A program made the position numbers and the translations under genes. A DNA stretch of 64,000 bases, taken from the NCBI RefSeq assembly GCF_963662255.1, contig NC_085050.1:21748131-21812130 (forward strand), written 5' to 3'. Positions 37,902-51,200 of this stretch are shown piece after piece; positions within the stretch are counted from its first letter, which is position 1; every line of letters begins with the position of its first letter. The notes beneath the pieces were generated by a model. That model ran no database searches. It had not been told where the DNA came from and was given only the letters and a program-made list of their open reading frames with translations. Source of the DNA: Cinclus cinclus. Taxonomy: Eukaryota > Chordata > Aves > Passeriformes > Cinclidae.

Positions 37902-40900
37902 CAGTGATAAAAGATGATCTTGGTTTTGGAAATTATGTGGTCATTTTGTCTTCCTCACTGCCCTATTTTCTGCCAAAACTTGCTGGCAGTAACATCTGGG
38001 ATATTCTCTTTATTGTCCAGCATTATATATATGCTCTGTGTATAGTGAGTACACTGATACCAAATCATACATCCTTCAATTGTGAGGTATGTTTTTGGGC
38101 ACTAGGTAAAACTTGCATATACCATCAGCAGATTAAGATTCATTTTTCTACCAAGCATAAGAAAATTTTCATTCCCACTTCATGTATTAGTGTTTACATA
38201 TCCAGTGGTTATAAGAAGATACAGATAAATGAATGAGATGCCTATGAGTTGCACTTTTATACACAGAAAATATATATATTATTTGCTTTTCATGTCAGAC
38301 TTATTAAAAATACAAAAACATTTATTTCTGGTAAATAAATGAGTGAAATTAATAGATAACAGCAAAAAATAAAATAGAACACGGCATTAAGTCATCTGAT
38401 AGGAAATCCCACAATAAAATTATGGTTGTGATAATTTGAAAACTATTATTACCTAACAATTTTTGTCTGAGAAAAAGTGCAGAATGGAATAACTACCTAG
38501 CATATTTTAAAAATACATCACACATTACAGTATGGATTGTTTATGAAACTAAACAAAAACTTTTCATTAAAGGCAAATTTATGATCCTTCAGTTCAATTA
38601 ATACTAAAAATGAAATAACATTTATTTGCTTTTTGTACTATAATTCAAAAACATAAATATATTAAAATAGTTCCATGAATTATAGCATAAAAATATGTAT
38701 TAGCCTGATTAGAATCTTATTTCAGTGGTTCACTAAATTATTTTAAATAGCAACAGGATGTGTTGGCTACTAGAGAAGTTAGACTTTAGGTTGTGGTTTG
38801 GCAATTCAAATGCCAAAAATAAGTTCGTTTTTGAAAGGCATAGGGAAAAATTAATCAGACATGGTAAGCAGACAGTTCCTCTCAGCAGTTTCTTCTTTAG
38901 TTACAGAGTTCTCTCATACATCACGGGAAAGATTTTTCTTTTCTTCCAAAAATCTGAGGAAACTATGACTACATCTAAGAATTAGGATGTGTTTTTCTTT
39001 TCAGAAAACTATAAACTGTTTTATTTTGCCTTACAATCTGAAATAAAGCAGGAGGGATTTGTATCTTTTTGTAGTTACCAAGTGTTTCTAGATACTATTT
39101 TACCATAGATTTGCCACAGGAAAAAGACATAAACATCAAAGAAATCCCAGTGATGAAACACCTACTTAACATAATAAATCATTGAAATTTTTTTATCTCT
39201 AACAGCATTACACAACTATTACAGCCTACTCTTGAGTAGTCTGGATCCATCATTTGGCCTCCAGTGGGTGATAGGAACAAAAAATTAAAGAGTTTAGCTA
39301 AACAAACATGGCATTAATTGATTATGGGGATAGGTGCTTTGATCAATTTATAAGAAGATGAAGTGTTTGAAGCATCATGAAAAGAAATATTTTCTGCAAT
39401 AAATGTCCAAGAGGCTTTCAGAACTGTGATTACCAGGGGGATTGTTTCCTACTGTACCATACAATAGATTTTACAGGCATTCATTTGAAATTCTAAGGAC
39501 CAGAAGCCAGCAACGAAGGCTGCCTTGGAAACAGTCGATATGCAGGTTTTAAAGCTCTTTCCCTTGCTTTCATATCTACGGAATTACATAATTTATCTGT
39601 TCAAAACAATACTTTCAGGAACAATGTACAACCTCTGACTCTATCTCAGCACTTCCTTTATTTACTATTATCTGTTTCTTCAGCTCCTTACTTTTTTAAT
39701 AATTTTTCAGCTAGTTTAAACTTTCTCGAGCTTCAAAATAACTTTTTCATGCCATTACAGTGTATATTTTATTACTCAGACATAGTACTGTACACCATGT
39801 AAACTCTGTGTGACTCTGTCTAGCTCTGTCTCTATTAAAGAAAGATATATCATATCCCATTTTTCAATTCTCCATTTCTTTAATTACTTTTCTTTCAAAG
39901 TTAGATATACCAAGTATACACTTGAAATAGCTCCTTCCAATAAAAGAGACCCAAGAACTACAGGAAGAAATGATTGCTTTAAAACTAGTCCTGTGTTTTC
40001 ACCCTTTTCTGGCATTTCTTAATGGCCATTGTACCAATAGATTGGCGACACAGCTAAGCTGTAGTTCTTGACATTCCTCTGTATTTCTATCTCTGACCAC
40101 TGTATAATCCCAATTTCCTATCTAGCTTTAGATGATTTCATTGGATAGAAATGGAAAGGGAAGATAACAAAAATTAAGCCAAGATAGAATAAAACCAAAC
40201 CTAAAAACGTAATGCAAATGCTTCCATGCATATCAAATCCTCATTTTAGCTAGCCTGTTGAAATATAATTTCATTAATTCATTTCAGGTGTGAAAATATT
40301 TCCTTATAATCCTCGCCAATAGGACATGCTGTTCCTATTTTGGAAGTGTTTTTTTCATCCTTATTTTATGTCTGATTCTTTGATGTGTCTGGTTTTACCT
40401 ATTTGACGTTATTTTGGTTGGCTCTGTGAAGTTAAATCAAAGAGATCTTCTAGCCATAATGAGCAGAAAACAAAGTAATGTCATCATTAGTGTATCTTCA
40501 GTCAGAATACTAGAATTCCTCAGGGGAAATAATTGGTGAATCAGTCAGTAAGAAATATCTTTCACCAGCCCATTTCTCAAGGTTAGAAAGACCACTGAAC
40601 TGTTAAGGACCTCAGCCTGGAGCAAGTAGAGGATAGCAAGAGTCACAGGAAGAGGAAAGTTTGTGTCTCAGTGCCAAGTTAGACAGAGGCCATTGCAATG
40701 GTGTGGCAATGAGCTAAAATCATTTCTCAAGACTCCAGATCTCAAATAAGTGTTGCAGTAAGAGAGCCCCAGGCTGTTTGCATCCTATGTACTTTGGGGT
40801 GAATAAACAGCACATCTATTTAAAAGATGCTGTTCCACATCTCTGCAATTACTCACACACCCAAGTCTCCTGGAGAAAAGTGTCCTTTAACATTAACCAT

Positions 40901-43900
40901 GTTGCACTCTCACAGTCAGAGGATTTCTAACACATGAAAGAGCTCCATAATGAGAGTGAAATTTTGTGGGATCCACACAGAAAGATTTGAACGTATCAAG
41001 GACTGATACCTAGAAATTGTTACTTCTCTTAAAAAAAACCACAAAGAACACAAAGCTCTCTTTCACCACTAATGAGACTGAGGACAAGCAGTGCTATCAA
41101 GTCATCTATCTGAGTTAGAAAGATTACCCTAGCAGGCGAACCCACAGGACAGAATCTACAAGAGAGCTCACAGGTGCAATTTACTCATAAGCAGTCAAAA
41201 GAAAAAAAGACATGAAAAAAGACTGACTTCATAGAAAATATTTTGATACAAAAGAAATGAAACAAAAAGGTAACACAATTCATTTTGACACATACCTCTC
41301 AAAAATGGTCTTAGAAGCGATGCAGTTCCACAACATGGTTTAGCTTTCTTTAGAAAAATGCTGTTTTGACAGAATTGCTCAGGGTTATACTTTTCATCCA
41401 GATTTACAGCTGTGGCAGTAACTGCCCCTTGACATTAATATCATTCCTCCATAACATCTGTCAATCTCAAGATGCTTTGCTACAACAATATCATCACTAA
41501 ATATCATCACTACTGTCTTGGTTTACAAATGGAAGAATAGGGACATAGATAGGGACAAAGGACATCGTTCTTATACCAGGGTGCTTCATCAATGGAAACA
41601 GAGATGGAAACAATATTTGTGCCATACCCAGAGGACTAAACCATGCAGGGACTGTCACAGCTGCCCACACTGACACCACAGACACCGTTCACTCTGCATG
41701 CACCTACACATTATTGTGGCTTCCATGCCACCAGGGACCTCTAGACCTCTGGCTACCACTCTTGCTATTCCCCCACTCCTTAAGTGAAACTACCTATACA
41801 AACTATTAGTAAGGTTTTCTTCAAAAAAGGAAACAACCTGTATTCACAATCAAGCCAAGAATGAAGACATCCTTTCCAGTTACAGTAAAGGTCATCTAGA
41901 GCCATGCATCATCCGCCTTAGTTCTAGATCTGTAAATTAAACACAGCAGAGGAAGTATTGCTGGGATACATGTAACACAGCATCTCTGTTTACCATCTTC
42001 CCATCCATCCAACACCTGCAGCACCTGAAAGGTCAAAGTTCCCTTTTGCACTTGAGTAGTTCATGCAAATATTGGTACTCAGAGGCTGGGACTATACTAA
42101 ATTTCTGATTTCTAATAAGTTCACTGCATGAAAAACTGTGCAGCAGACCCTTGTGACTTCTGCTGCCTGTATTCACTACCACAGAGAACAAGAACCACAA
42201 GCTTACTTCCATACTTATTTTCTGTTAGAAACTCTTCAAATTCCTTAATTTTCTAAAACAGTTTATTTGTGGACATATCTCAGCTTTCCACACTGAAATC
42301 CCATGACAGGCATAATATATCTCTGTTTATAATCCATTATTTTTTATTTTGACTAAAACATGATATGTGCTTACATGGTGCATTGAGCTATGCAACTCCA
42401 AATACAACAGAGCCCTACAGAGTTACTTATAATATTGTTAGCTTTCATTTTAATGGTAGTGTCTCACTGTATTAAAAGGGAGATTTCACTATAATAATTA
42501 TTTTGATGAACTTTCTGCTGAGGCCCAAGAAAATCCTTTGTCTATTTCACAAATTTTAGGTGTACTAGCCAAACTAGGTCCAGATACTCCTTTTAGCAAC
42601 TCTAGATTTGGTTTCTTCATTATAACATCTCCAGATCTGAAAATTAATGTTCTAGCATATCTCTTCTCTTAGTAAGAAAACAAGCTCAACTTCAAACCAT
42701 ATCAGAAGTTTGAAAATATAAAATTATCATATTAAAGGTTGGGAGTTCTACTAAAACCGAGAACATATTACAAATTATTTTGGAACATTCAGTTTTGCAA
42801 TTTCACATGCCAATGAGAAAAGGCTGACATGCTATAAGCACAGAGAGCATGAAGTACCAGATAGAGCAGAGCAAAAACTGTGAAACAAGAAATGGTGAAC
42901 CTTCTGATTGCATGGGGCAAACATGTATAGAAATGTCAAACGGTACCCCAGGGATTAATACTCTCTACAAATAAACATTAAAAAAATGGGGAAGGTAGAC
43001 AAGCTAAAAAACAGACACTAGAAATATTTGAGTACTCTTTTCATCTTTCAGATAATAATCTTATCTGACAAACTTGTAATCTTTTTTTCTTGTTGTTGTT
43101 TATGCATTCATAAATAAAATCAATCACAGTATTCATCTTCAGTGAAGACTCAGAATCATTGTATTTTTGGATGGTGCCATTAGTGCTGGTCTCATTTCTG
43201 TCTAGAAATGTTTAGGTTACTGTGGAATACAATGCATTAATTAGAAATTCCTCTCCCAATTACAGTGCAAAAGATATGGTTGGTGTTATAATAATTCACA
43301 AAAGAACTTGGGACAAAAAAAAAACCAGAAATCAATTAAAAATTAAGAATAACCCAGCATTTCTCAGGTTTCAGTTCCTTAATATATGCTTTCATAAACT
43401 GACTGCTTTATTTTAAAAGTCCTTTCTAGAAGGGCTTGATGCCAGCTACAGCAGGGCAGGTGGTGCCAGTTCACTCAGCTTGCCATTGATTGCTTCTTCC
43501 TTGCCAGAGTCTGCTATGTGCAGTGAAAAAATACACAAAAGCTGACCTTTACCTCAGAGGTACTGAAATGTCACCCATCAGATCTAGGTATCCAAAAAGA
43601 AATTTAGCTTCTGGAAGCATACCTTTGACAGATGTCTCTCACACTGAAACTGTGGTCTGAAAGGCTCTGTTCATGCATGTCACCAAGGCTTAGTGTGCAG
43701 TCATAGCAGAGATCAGACACCATTGGTTTTCTTCATGTAAGTTGGAGAAATGATCAGAATCCAGGTCTATCTGTCTCTAGAATTTGGGATGATCACTAGG
43801 CTTCAGCACAATGTTCCCTATCTCTGAAATATCATATTATTTGTTGCAAAATGTTCAGTCCAGACAGGATAGTTCAACTTTTCTGGGTTAGGTTACTCTC

Positions 43901-45320
43901 CTGACAGAGAAAATGTGAGGTATACCTCAGTCAGAGAACGTATTGAATATTCATCTTCCATATCTTGTGGCAATTGTGGGGCTGAAAGTAAAAAGTGAGC
44001 TTTGATCAGTAATTTGAAAGATCAGTGTAGGTCTCAGTTTTCAACACTGATTAGTGTGTCTGAGAACAAAAGCAGGATCTTGGACCCATTAGGATACTCA
44101 GCTTTTCTCACCTACTACTCATGATTGCTACCCATACTGGTTCCAACTCACCCAGGTCCTGCTTGGAGGAGCCTCAGAATCTGCCTACATGAGTGGATGG
44201 AATTGAGCTTTGCCTGCACCCTGAGCTGCTCAGACATTGCTCAAGTCAGTAAAGGTGCTTTATTCAGTGTTGTTGTGTGTTCACATTACTAAGGCTGAGC
44301 CAGGATCCAGATCACTCACTAAAAGGTTTCAGCAGAGCCAAAATCAAAGACTGTGTGTCCTTTCTTCATCTCCTACCATTGTGTACAAGTTCAAGGCACA
44401 AACAGCCCATTTAGTGGTAGGCAGCACCATGCCATAATGCATTAGAGGATATTACCTTTCCATTTAATTAAAGTGAGAGATATATTGCAGTCAGGCTTAC
44501 TAATCAGTCACTGTAAAAATATCTTGGCCAAAGTCCTGTTGCTTAACAACAGTAATAGCCTTGCTTTCTACATAGCTTCTAGGATGATTTACAAAACAAA
44601 TCTAATAACTTTAACCAAGGAAAAAGCAATACTTCATTGAAAGTAGTAACTAAGTAGTTACCATGTCTTCTATTCCACAAATGAAATATTTTCTTTTTTT
44701 TCCACCATTTTCCTAAGGAAGTAAGGTTTCCATTTCATCCCTATGCATATGCACAATGATGTGGGAATCTTAATCATTTGTCTGCTGTTTCCCCCTAAAT
44801 TCTTTCAAACCTGCAGGAAATCTTAACCACATTGGAAAAATTCTGAGAGACTGAGCAGGTATTGCAATTTTACCATCAGCAAAACAGTGGAAGAGAATGA
44901 GTCTTGGGGGATAAACAGAGCATGAAATTACTTTCCCCTACATCACATAACATCTGTACAGGGGGAAGCATTTTGATTGTCCCAAACACAAGGACAGCTT
45001 TGATCAGTTGCAGCAGACTGCTAAAAACCTGACTACAAGACACACATCTGTCCATCTGCACCCTGTTTGTCCCACCACTGATGAAGGCGCAAGCAGACGT
45101 GGACGTAATGGATGGACTGGATGACTGGCTTTTCTCTCTTACTACCCCTAGCAGGAATATTATGTCACCAGCACAGTACCTGTGATTCCTGAGCTGGAAG
45201 ACTAAGGGCAGATAGTGTTATCTGGTTTCTGAGGAGGTTTTCTCAGTCTGAATGTTGCACTGAGATGATGCTAGTGAAAGTGGGGCCTTAAAGATCTCGT
45301 ATCTGCTTTCTCATGGATGT
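37902..45320. other. Unannotated AT-rich DNA, no gene seen
   Basis: About 7.4 kb without a recognised element. The longest ORF is 110 codons at 37904-38236 (plus), unrecognised and rich in Ile, Tyr and Ser. The intervals 41560-41780 and 43430-43700 are less AT-rich and could be very old insertions that I cannot name. A TATATATAT run lies near 38269-38280. Confidence 0.5.
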
Positions 45321-45338
45321 GGGGGGGGGGGGGGGGGG
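45321..45338. repeat. Oligo(G) run (18 G)
   Basis: Eighteen consecutive G, followed by AGGCGGGC. It could form a G-quadruplex on the plus strand. Long G runs are prone to length error in sequencing and replication, so the exact count is uncertain. Confidence 0.9.
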
Positions 45339-47801
45339 AGGCGGGCAGAAAGAGCAGGAGATATGGCAGATAAAGTCCTTTGATGTCCATCTCTTATAGC
45401 AAGCCAACAGAAAAGCAGGTTTCTAATGTACTGTCTTAACTTCTTAACTTCAACAGTTAAGAAAATGCAGAATTCTGAAAATATAACTGGATATGGTACT
45501 CATATACCATAGACCAGAATAAATACTCAGCTTCTTACGCAAAAAAAATCCAATGGTAAATATTTCCTTAAAATATATGCATTCTTTCTAGAAACCATAT
45601 TTTAAGGGATATGTGGAATATGTGGCTTTCCTTTCACCACTAATAGAAATTTAAAAGATGCTAAAGGGTGAAGCCTACATACCATAAGCTCACAGACTGC
45701 AATTTGTATGATTTTACACTTTCCAGTCACAAACCACCTTCAAGGAGAAATGCTGCTACTCACTAAAATGAACTTCAGGAACATAATTACTGTTAGAATA
45801 ATTTTTTTTAAAATATGAAAATTTAACTTAAAAAATTAAAATTAAAACTTGTTTAATTAGAGTACAAAACATAAGAACAGGAAACAAAAAAGTGACTAAA
45901 ATAACAAAAATATTAGTATTTTCTTCCTGACAGAACTGACCATTTCAAGCATTGCCTCTGTGGCTGGAAATATGTAATTACAGTAGTAATAGAGAAAATT
46001 ATCATTGCCACTGCCTTCTCACAGAATATTCACAACTGCTTCAAAAGGAATAGGAAACATCCACAGTAATAAATGAGAAATAATTGCTGTTTCAATATTA
46101 ATCACCAATGTCATAAACAGTGACTTATAGAACATAAATGAAAAAGAGTAATTTGAAAGATCCGACAGTTACTGACAAATATTAGATCATCCTTATTTAA
46201 GAAAAATCCTAAAATATCAAAGTGACTTCACACTCGCATCTGCATTCTGCAGCTTGACAATATCTGACCAGTTCTTCCAGCAGGGCAATTACTGCTGTCA
46301 TGTCATCCATTAGATCCAATGTACCCATCTTCTTAAGGAAATTCCTTACCTTCAGTTGGTAGATATATGATATCATCCCACTTACACGGATTTTCCCCTG
46401 AAATTTGAGGGGATTTGAGGGGCCATGGTTTCAACAAAAAAATCAAACTTGGCAAGACAGAGTTTGACCATTCCCTTACTCCTTTTCTCCCAGTGTAATC
46501 CATTTCTCTGCACATTCTACATCAGTGTTTCCTGTGCATTTTTTTTTTAATAAAACTTATTCACGGTCATATCCAACTCTATCTGCATCTTAATAAAATT
46601 ATGGACATTTTCCTCTTTGGCTGCTGTTCAGAGATGAATGTCATCAATGGGTTTAGCTCTATTATGTAAAGGTCTGAGCTGCATAGTCTCTAGCAGGAGG
46701 TTCTGCACAATTTGGTCCAGGCAGACAGTGGCTCTATGTATTTGAGGATTAGTTAATTTATCTTACACTACAGGAAAGAATCTCTAAGTAACTCCTTCTT
46801 AGCAGCTATTTAATAATCCTCCAAGACATGTAAACATGTTTCTTCCTTTTCCTGTGTGCTAAGAGGTAGCTGGGCTTATTAGAGATGACATCAGACATTT
46901 CAGTTTAGCTGAGTTTTACTGAGTGTGAAAGAGGAGATTCTGACCCTCTCCTTTCACCCTCTTCCTATACTCTAACTTCTAGTCTCAGGAAAATGATAGA
47001 ACTCTATCCTGTAGTTTAAAAGGAAAATTTAATAATCTATCTGATTTACCATGCAACCAGCACAAGAGAAGCAGGGAAATCTGGTATTGGAAGAGGGACA
47101 GGAAGAGAAGACAGCAAGGAAAATAAGACTGAAAATTCTCTTGCACTGTTAACTCAGCCTATGCCATTAAGTTATGTAGAGCAATTTCATCCTAACATAC
47201 CAAAATCTACTTCACTTGGACCATAATGAATGAAGCACAGTGGGCAATTGCTGCTCTTTTTCCAAAAATTTTGAATAAATCTGTCTTGGCTTTCATACCA
47301 TTCCATTTAGAAAGGCAGTAGAAGGAACTGTAAAATGGCATGAAGTCACAATCTGATCAATTTATAGGTCCCTTACAACAAAACAAAACAAAATGCTAGC
47401 AAAAGCCAAAAAGGCTTCATAAACATGTAACTTTTCCCTTCCATTTCACTTTATATTTTCAAAAAAATATGCTTGCAGTGATCAAGGCAATGTATATTTC
47501 AATATATGGCTGGATTTTCATATTTTAAATCAAATTAAATAAATTTTGATATTGCAGAATGTTTTATGATCTATCAAACAATAGGAAAATATCCCAAAAT
47601 CCAATAAATTCCCCAGTGACACTACTGCTGTTCTCTATCCCCTGAGACTGATTTTCGGAACAATAGATGTTAAACTGGAATTTATTTCTGCTCATAAACA
47701 ATACTCTGTCAGAAAGATTGCACAGTAAAATGCACAAGAAGCAAAGAGTTATGAATTAAACAATACATTTTATCTCCACAGTCTGAGGAGAGCATATATA
47801 G
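45339..47801. other. Unannotated AT-rich DNA, no gene seen
   Basis: A tandem pair of 10-bp units (ATTTGAGGGG) lies at 46403-46422. No exon or known repeat was found. Confidence 0.5.
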
Positions 47802-47830
47802 CATAGAATTTTCAGTCTGAAAATTCTATG
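47802..47830. repeat. 29-bp perfect hairpin (14-bp arms, 1-base loop)
   Basis: CATAGAATTTTCAG at 47802-47815, a single T at 47816, and the exact reverse complement CTGAAAATTCTATG at 47817-47830. The symmetry stops abruptly on both sides. It is too short for a microRNA precursor and there is no T-run for a terminator. The pattern fits a template-switch (quasi-palindrome) mutation. Confidence 0.97.
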
Positions 47831-48220
47831 TCATTTTCCTGTAACCTGAGCATTACGCATATCAGCATTGCAAATACATGAGAGAAATTAATAGGTTAAT
47901 GGCACCATAGCTAAAAAGCAGGATAATGAACAACAGAGAAATGACTTGGAGATGCTTATACACTGAAACACATCAAATGAATGCCATAAAATATGAATAT
48001 CAAGGAATAACTAGTGTCCTTTAGTTAAACCTGTTGCTGCTACAAGCAATGTACAGCTTACTACTTTCCATGGCCTGCTTAGATGCAAGAACAGAATATG
48101 CTTGTTTGTAAGATAGAACTTGACTTAAAACAGTGATAGAGCGTGTTAAAATTTCAGCAATGTATTGCATCAGACTAAGTCCATGTTAAACTTTAGTTGA
48201 ATTGCAGCAAAGATTCTACT
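47831..48220. other. Unannotated AT-rich DNA
   Basis: Nothing recognised between the hairpin and the palindrome that follows. Confidence 0.5.
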
Positions 48221-48236
48221 TGTTGTCATGACAACA
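48221..48236. promoter_or_regulatory. 16-bp palindrome resembling an RFX X-box
   Basis: TGTTGTCATGACAACA is its own reverse complement. RFX factors bind GTNRCC-(0-3N)-RGYAAC; this site has the GTTG...CAAC outer halves with one symmetric mismatch in each half. A CAGCTG E-box overlaps its right end (48234-48240). Roughly one perfect 16-bp palindrome is expected by chance in 64 kb, so function is only a possibility. Confidence 0.25.
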
Positions 48237-51200
48237 GCTGAAGCAAGAGATATTGACAAAAGAGAACTCTACATTCCACATAAAGGATGAGTTATGTGTT
48301 AGCACAGACAAAAGAGTAGCAAATGTCCTCTGTCTTATGAACTTCGTGAATACAAACACCTCAGAGCCAGACTAGACAGGATAGTTTTTCTGCTCAGCAT
48401 AGAGAACAATATATATGACAAGTCTTTGACACTGCAGATCTCCGTTCTCAAATAGCTCACCCCTCACATTGGATCTATAAACACCATCTGTGTACACTGA
48501 AGAAACATTTCCAGAAATAGATGAGTCATATACCATTATCTCTTGTCAGAACACAGCAGATAGATTTGTAGCAAATGATAAACAAAACAACAAGCTAATG
48601 TCCTAGAATCTATCCCAAGACTTATAAAGTAATTGCTTACATAGAATGGATAAAAAACATTGTGAGTTTATTTTCATGCTGGTGACCAACTAATCTAGGT
48701 TTTCAGTACTCCCTGCTTGTTTATCATTCTACCACTAACCATGCCTAAGCTGACAACTCTCAGCGTACACCCTTCTGGGATTTTACTCAAAGTCTCATAG
48801 TTTGAACATATCCTAGAAGACCTGAAAGATACAACATATATTATCTACCATGGCTTTCAAAGTGAACAAAGGAAGAGAAGGGACAAGGAACACCCAATAA
48901 AGCATACCAAATCAGAGATTTTTTCACTAGCATGTGTTGAGAGGTTTCAGGATCCAGTGAACATGGGTGACTTGAAGCACTGTGTGCAGTTCTTGCAGCT
49001 GGTAGTGCCTTCTGAAAAAATCACAGCTTGGAGAGGAACAGCATGGGCAAAGCCATGCACCTGTGCATACAAGACAAAGATTTTTCAAAAGACCTTACAA
49101 AAGCACAAGCAAGAAAGATAAAAGGTGGCAAGACAAGGAGACCCAGAGGAGTAATTTCCCTGGCTAAACCCATCACTTCCTAGCCTCTAAAGGAACGATC
49201 AAATGCTCAAATGACCTTTCTCCAAGGAAGCAGCCATAAGACTTCTGTTTAGGCTAAAGCACAGATGACTCCTTTCACGCTCTGAATTTGCTGAGCTGAA
49301 GTCAGTTGAAATCTGAGCTTGATGTATTTATGCTGTTTTACTTTCATTTAATTGTTTACTTTGCATGAGAATATTTTTTCTAATTAATATTTCTATTAAT
49401 AAATGTCAGGCAAGGAATTATATATCTTGAATAAAATGCTCTTTTCCATGAAGCAAAATGCAGTGGATATATAAGGCTATGCTACCCATATTTAAAGTGT
49501 ACTTTCCAAAGGGCTGCTTCTGTCTCAAAGCAGAATGTAGCCTGAATAAGAGAGCTCGAGAAAAGAGTGAGAGTTGATCAAAGAGTACAAGAGTTGATCT
49601 TTATTTCTGAGAATCTTGAATAGGGAGTGGTCTTATTAACCAGCCCAGAAAAGGTTTTGCAGAATGGAGACAGAATGCGTGGACATGACTCTATCAGCCA
49701 CAAAGAATGAATTGTTGAGAAAGACATATTTTGCAAATGATATACACTAGCAATATGAAGACAAAAATTAGAATCTTGGAGGTTCACAGTTATGCAAGAT
49801 GTTGGGAAAAATGTACAAAGTATATCTTTTTTCTGCAATATAAGAAAGGGGAAGGGAAGGTGCAGTGGAAAAATTAAATCAGGTGGCACAAGGAGATGAA
49901 CCCTGAGTCTTTGTGGCAATAAATGCCTATCAGTGTAAAATCCACAAAAGCAACAGTCCTTTGCATGATCAACTTTCACCTCCAAGGACAAAGTCCTACT
50001 TCCCAGTATAGAGGTTCTTCTAAGATGAGTTAAAGTGGGGAGAGAACTGTGATTCCACCTGCAATGTTAGCAAAATTGACTTGGAACCAGAGAGGTTTAA
50101 CTTTAGGATTTGAAGGGAAGTTAGAGAAAGACAATTGAACTTGGCAAGAAAGAAGCATTGGCAATAATTGTGATGACAAGAGCTAACTGTTCAGCAGAAA
50201 TAAGTAAAACAAATTTAAGAGATGGTTTGAACAGCACAAAAGTGGAGAAGATAGTTGTCTGGAATACAGGTCACAGATTTGAGTGAAAGACTTCACATTT
50301 TGCCTATTCTGGAATAAGGCATGAAAACAGGGTTAAGAGAAAAACAGAGAATTTCATTTTATAATGGTAAGGTTCAATAAATAATTTTATAGACGTTTAT
50401 AAGGTGTGTGGAAAGAGTAATACCTGATAAACTATGAGCAGAACTAAATATATGATTCAAGAATGCAAATATGTTCCTCCACTAACATTGAAATAGACAA
50501 GGCAGTCACAAGTTACTTTTAAAGAACAGAATTTAGTATTCAGGTTAAAAGACTGCCCTCAACAAATGGAAAAGTTTATCAAACAGAAAGTATTCTATTC
50601 AGAAAGTAAAATGTCAGATCAAGAAACAGTGTTCTGACACTGTAACTTTACAGTATAAGTCTCATTAATGCAATCTCTCTCACTTTGTGCCTAATTACAT
50701 CATTCATTGGCTTGTATGATGTTGAGCTTTTAGACTGCTTTTACTTTTTTCAGCTTTGATCTCAAAATATTATTTTCTGCTCTTCAATTTGATATTTGTC
50801 ATTTTTATTAACAGTCTATCCAAAGAGAGCATTCACATTGTTCTGACCAACCACTTAAAAGGAAATCCATTAGTGAGATGTTGAATTTGTACTTTTTGTT
50901 CTGATGGAAAGAGTTCTAAAATATCATCCTTATATTTTACTTTTCTCCTTTAGCAACAACAACACTTCTACTTTTGAAAGTTCAGCTAGCAAAAATTGGG
51001 GAAAAAAGGTTTTCAAATTATAATACAGGGTTTTCTTGATACAGAACATTGAAAGAATCCCAATTTTTTCTGTCAAATAATCACTTAACACTTTAAAATC
51101 TTTCCCTGTCCTCCCCTGTTATTCTTCATCTACCTATCTTTTTATCACTTGAAAGATTAACGTAAGACTCCTGAAAGACTATGAAATATCTAACACCATT

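Noticed and set aside
47802..47830. microRNA precursor or transcription terminator
   Set aside because: Arms are only 14 bp with a one-base loop, too short for a Drosha substrate, and no T tract follows.
49578..49991. 137-codon minus-strand ORF as a gene
   Set aside because: Lies opposite a purine-rich stretch that lowers stop frequency; Cys and His are not arranged in a zinc-finger or other known motif.
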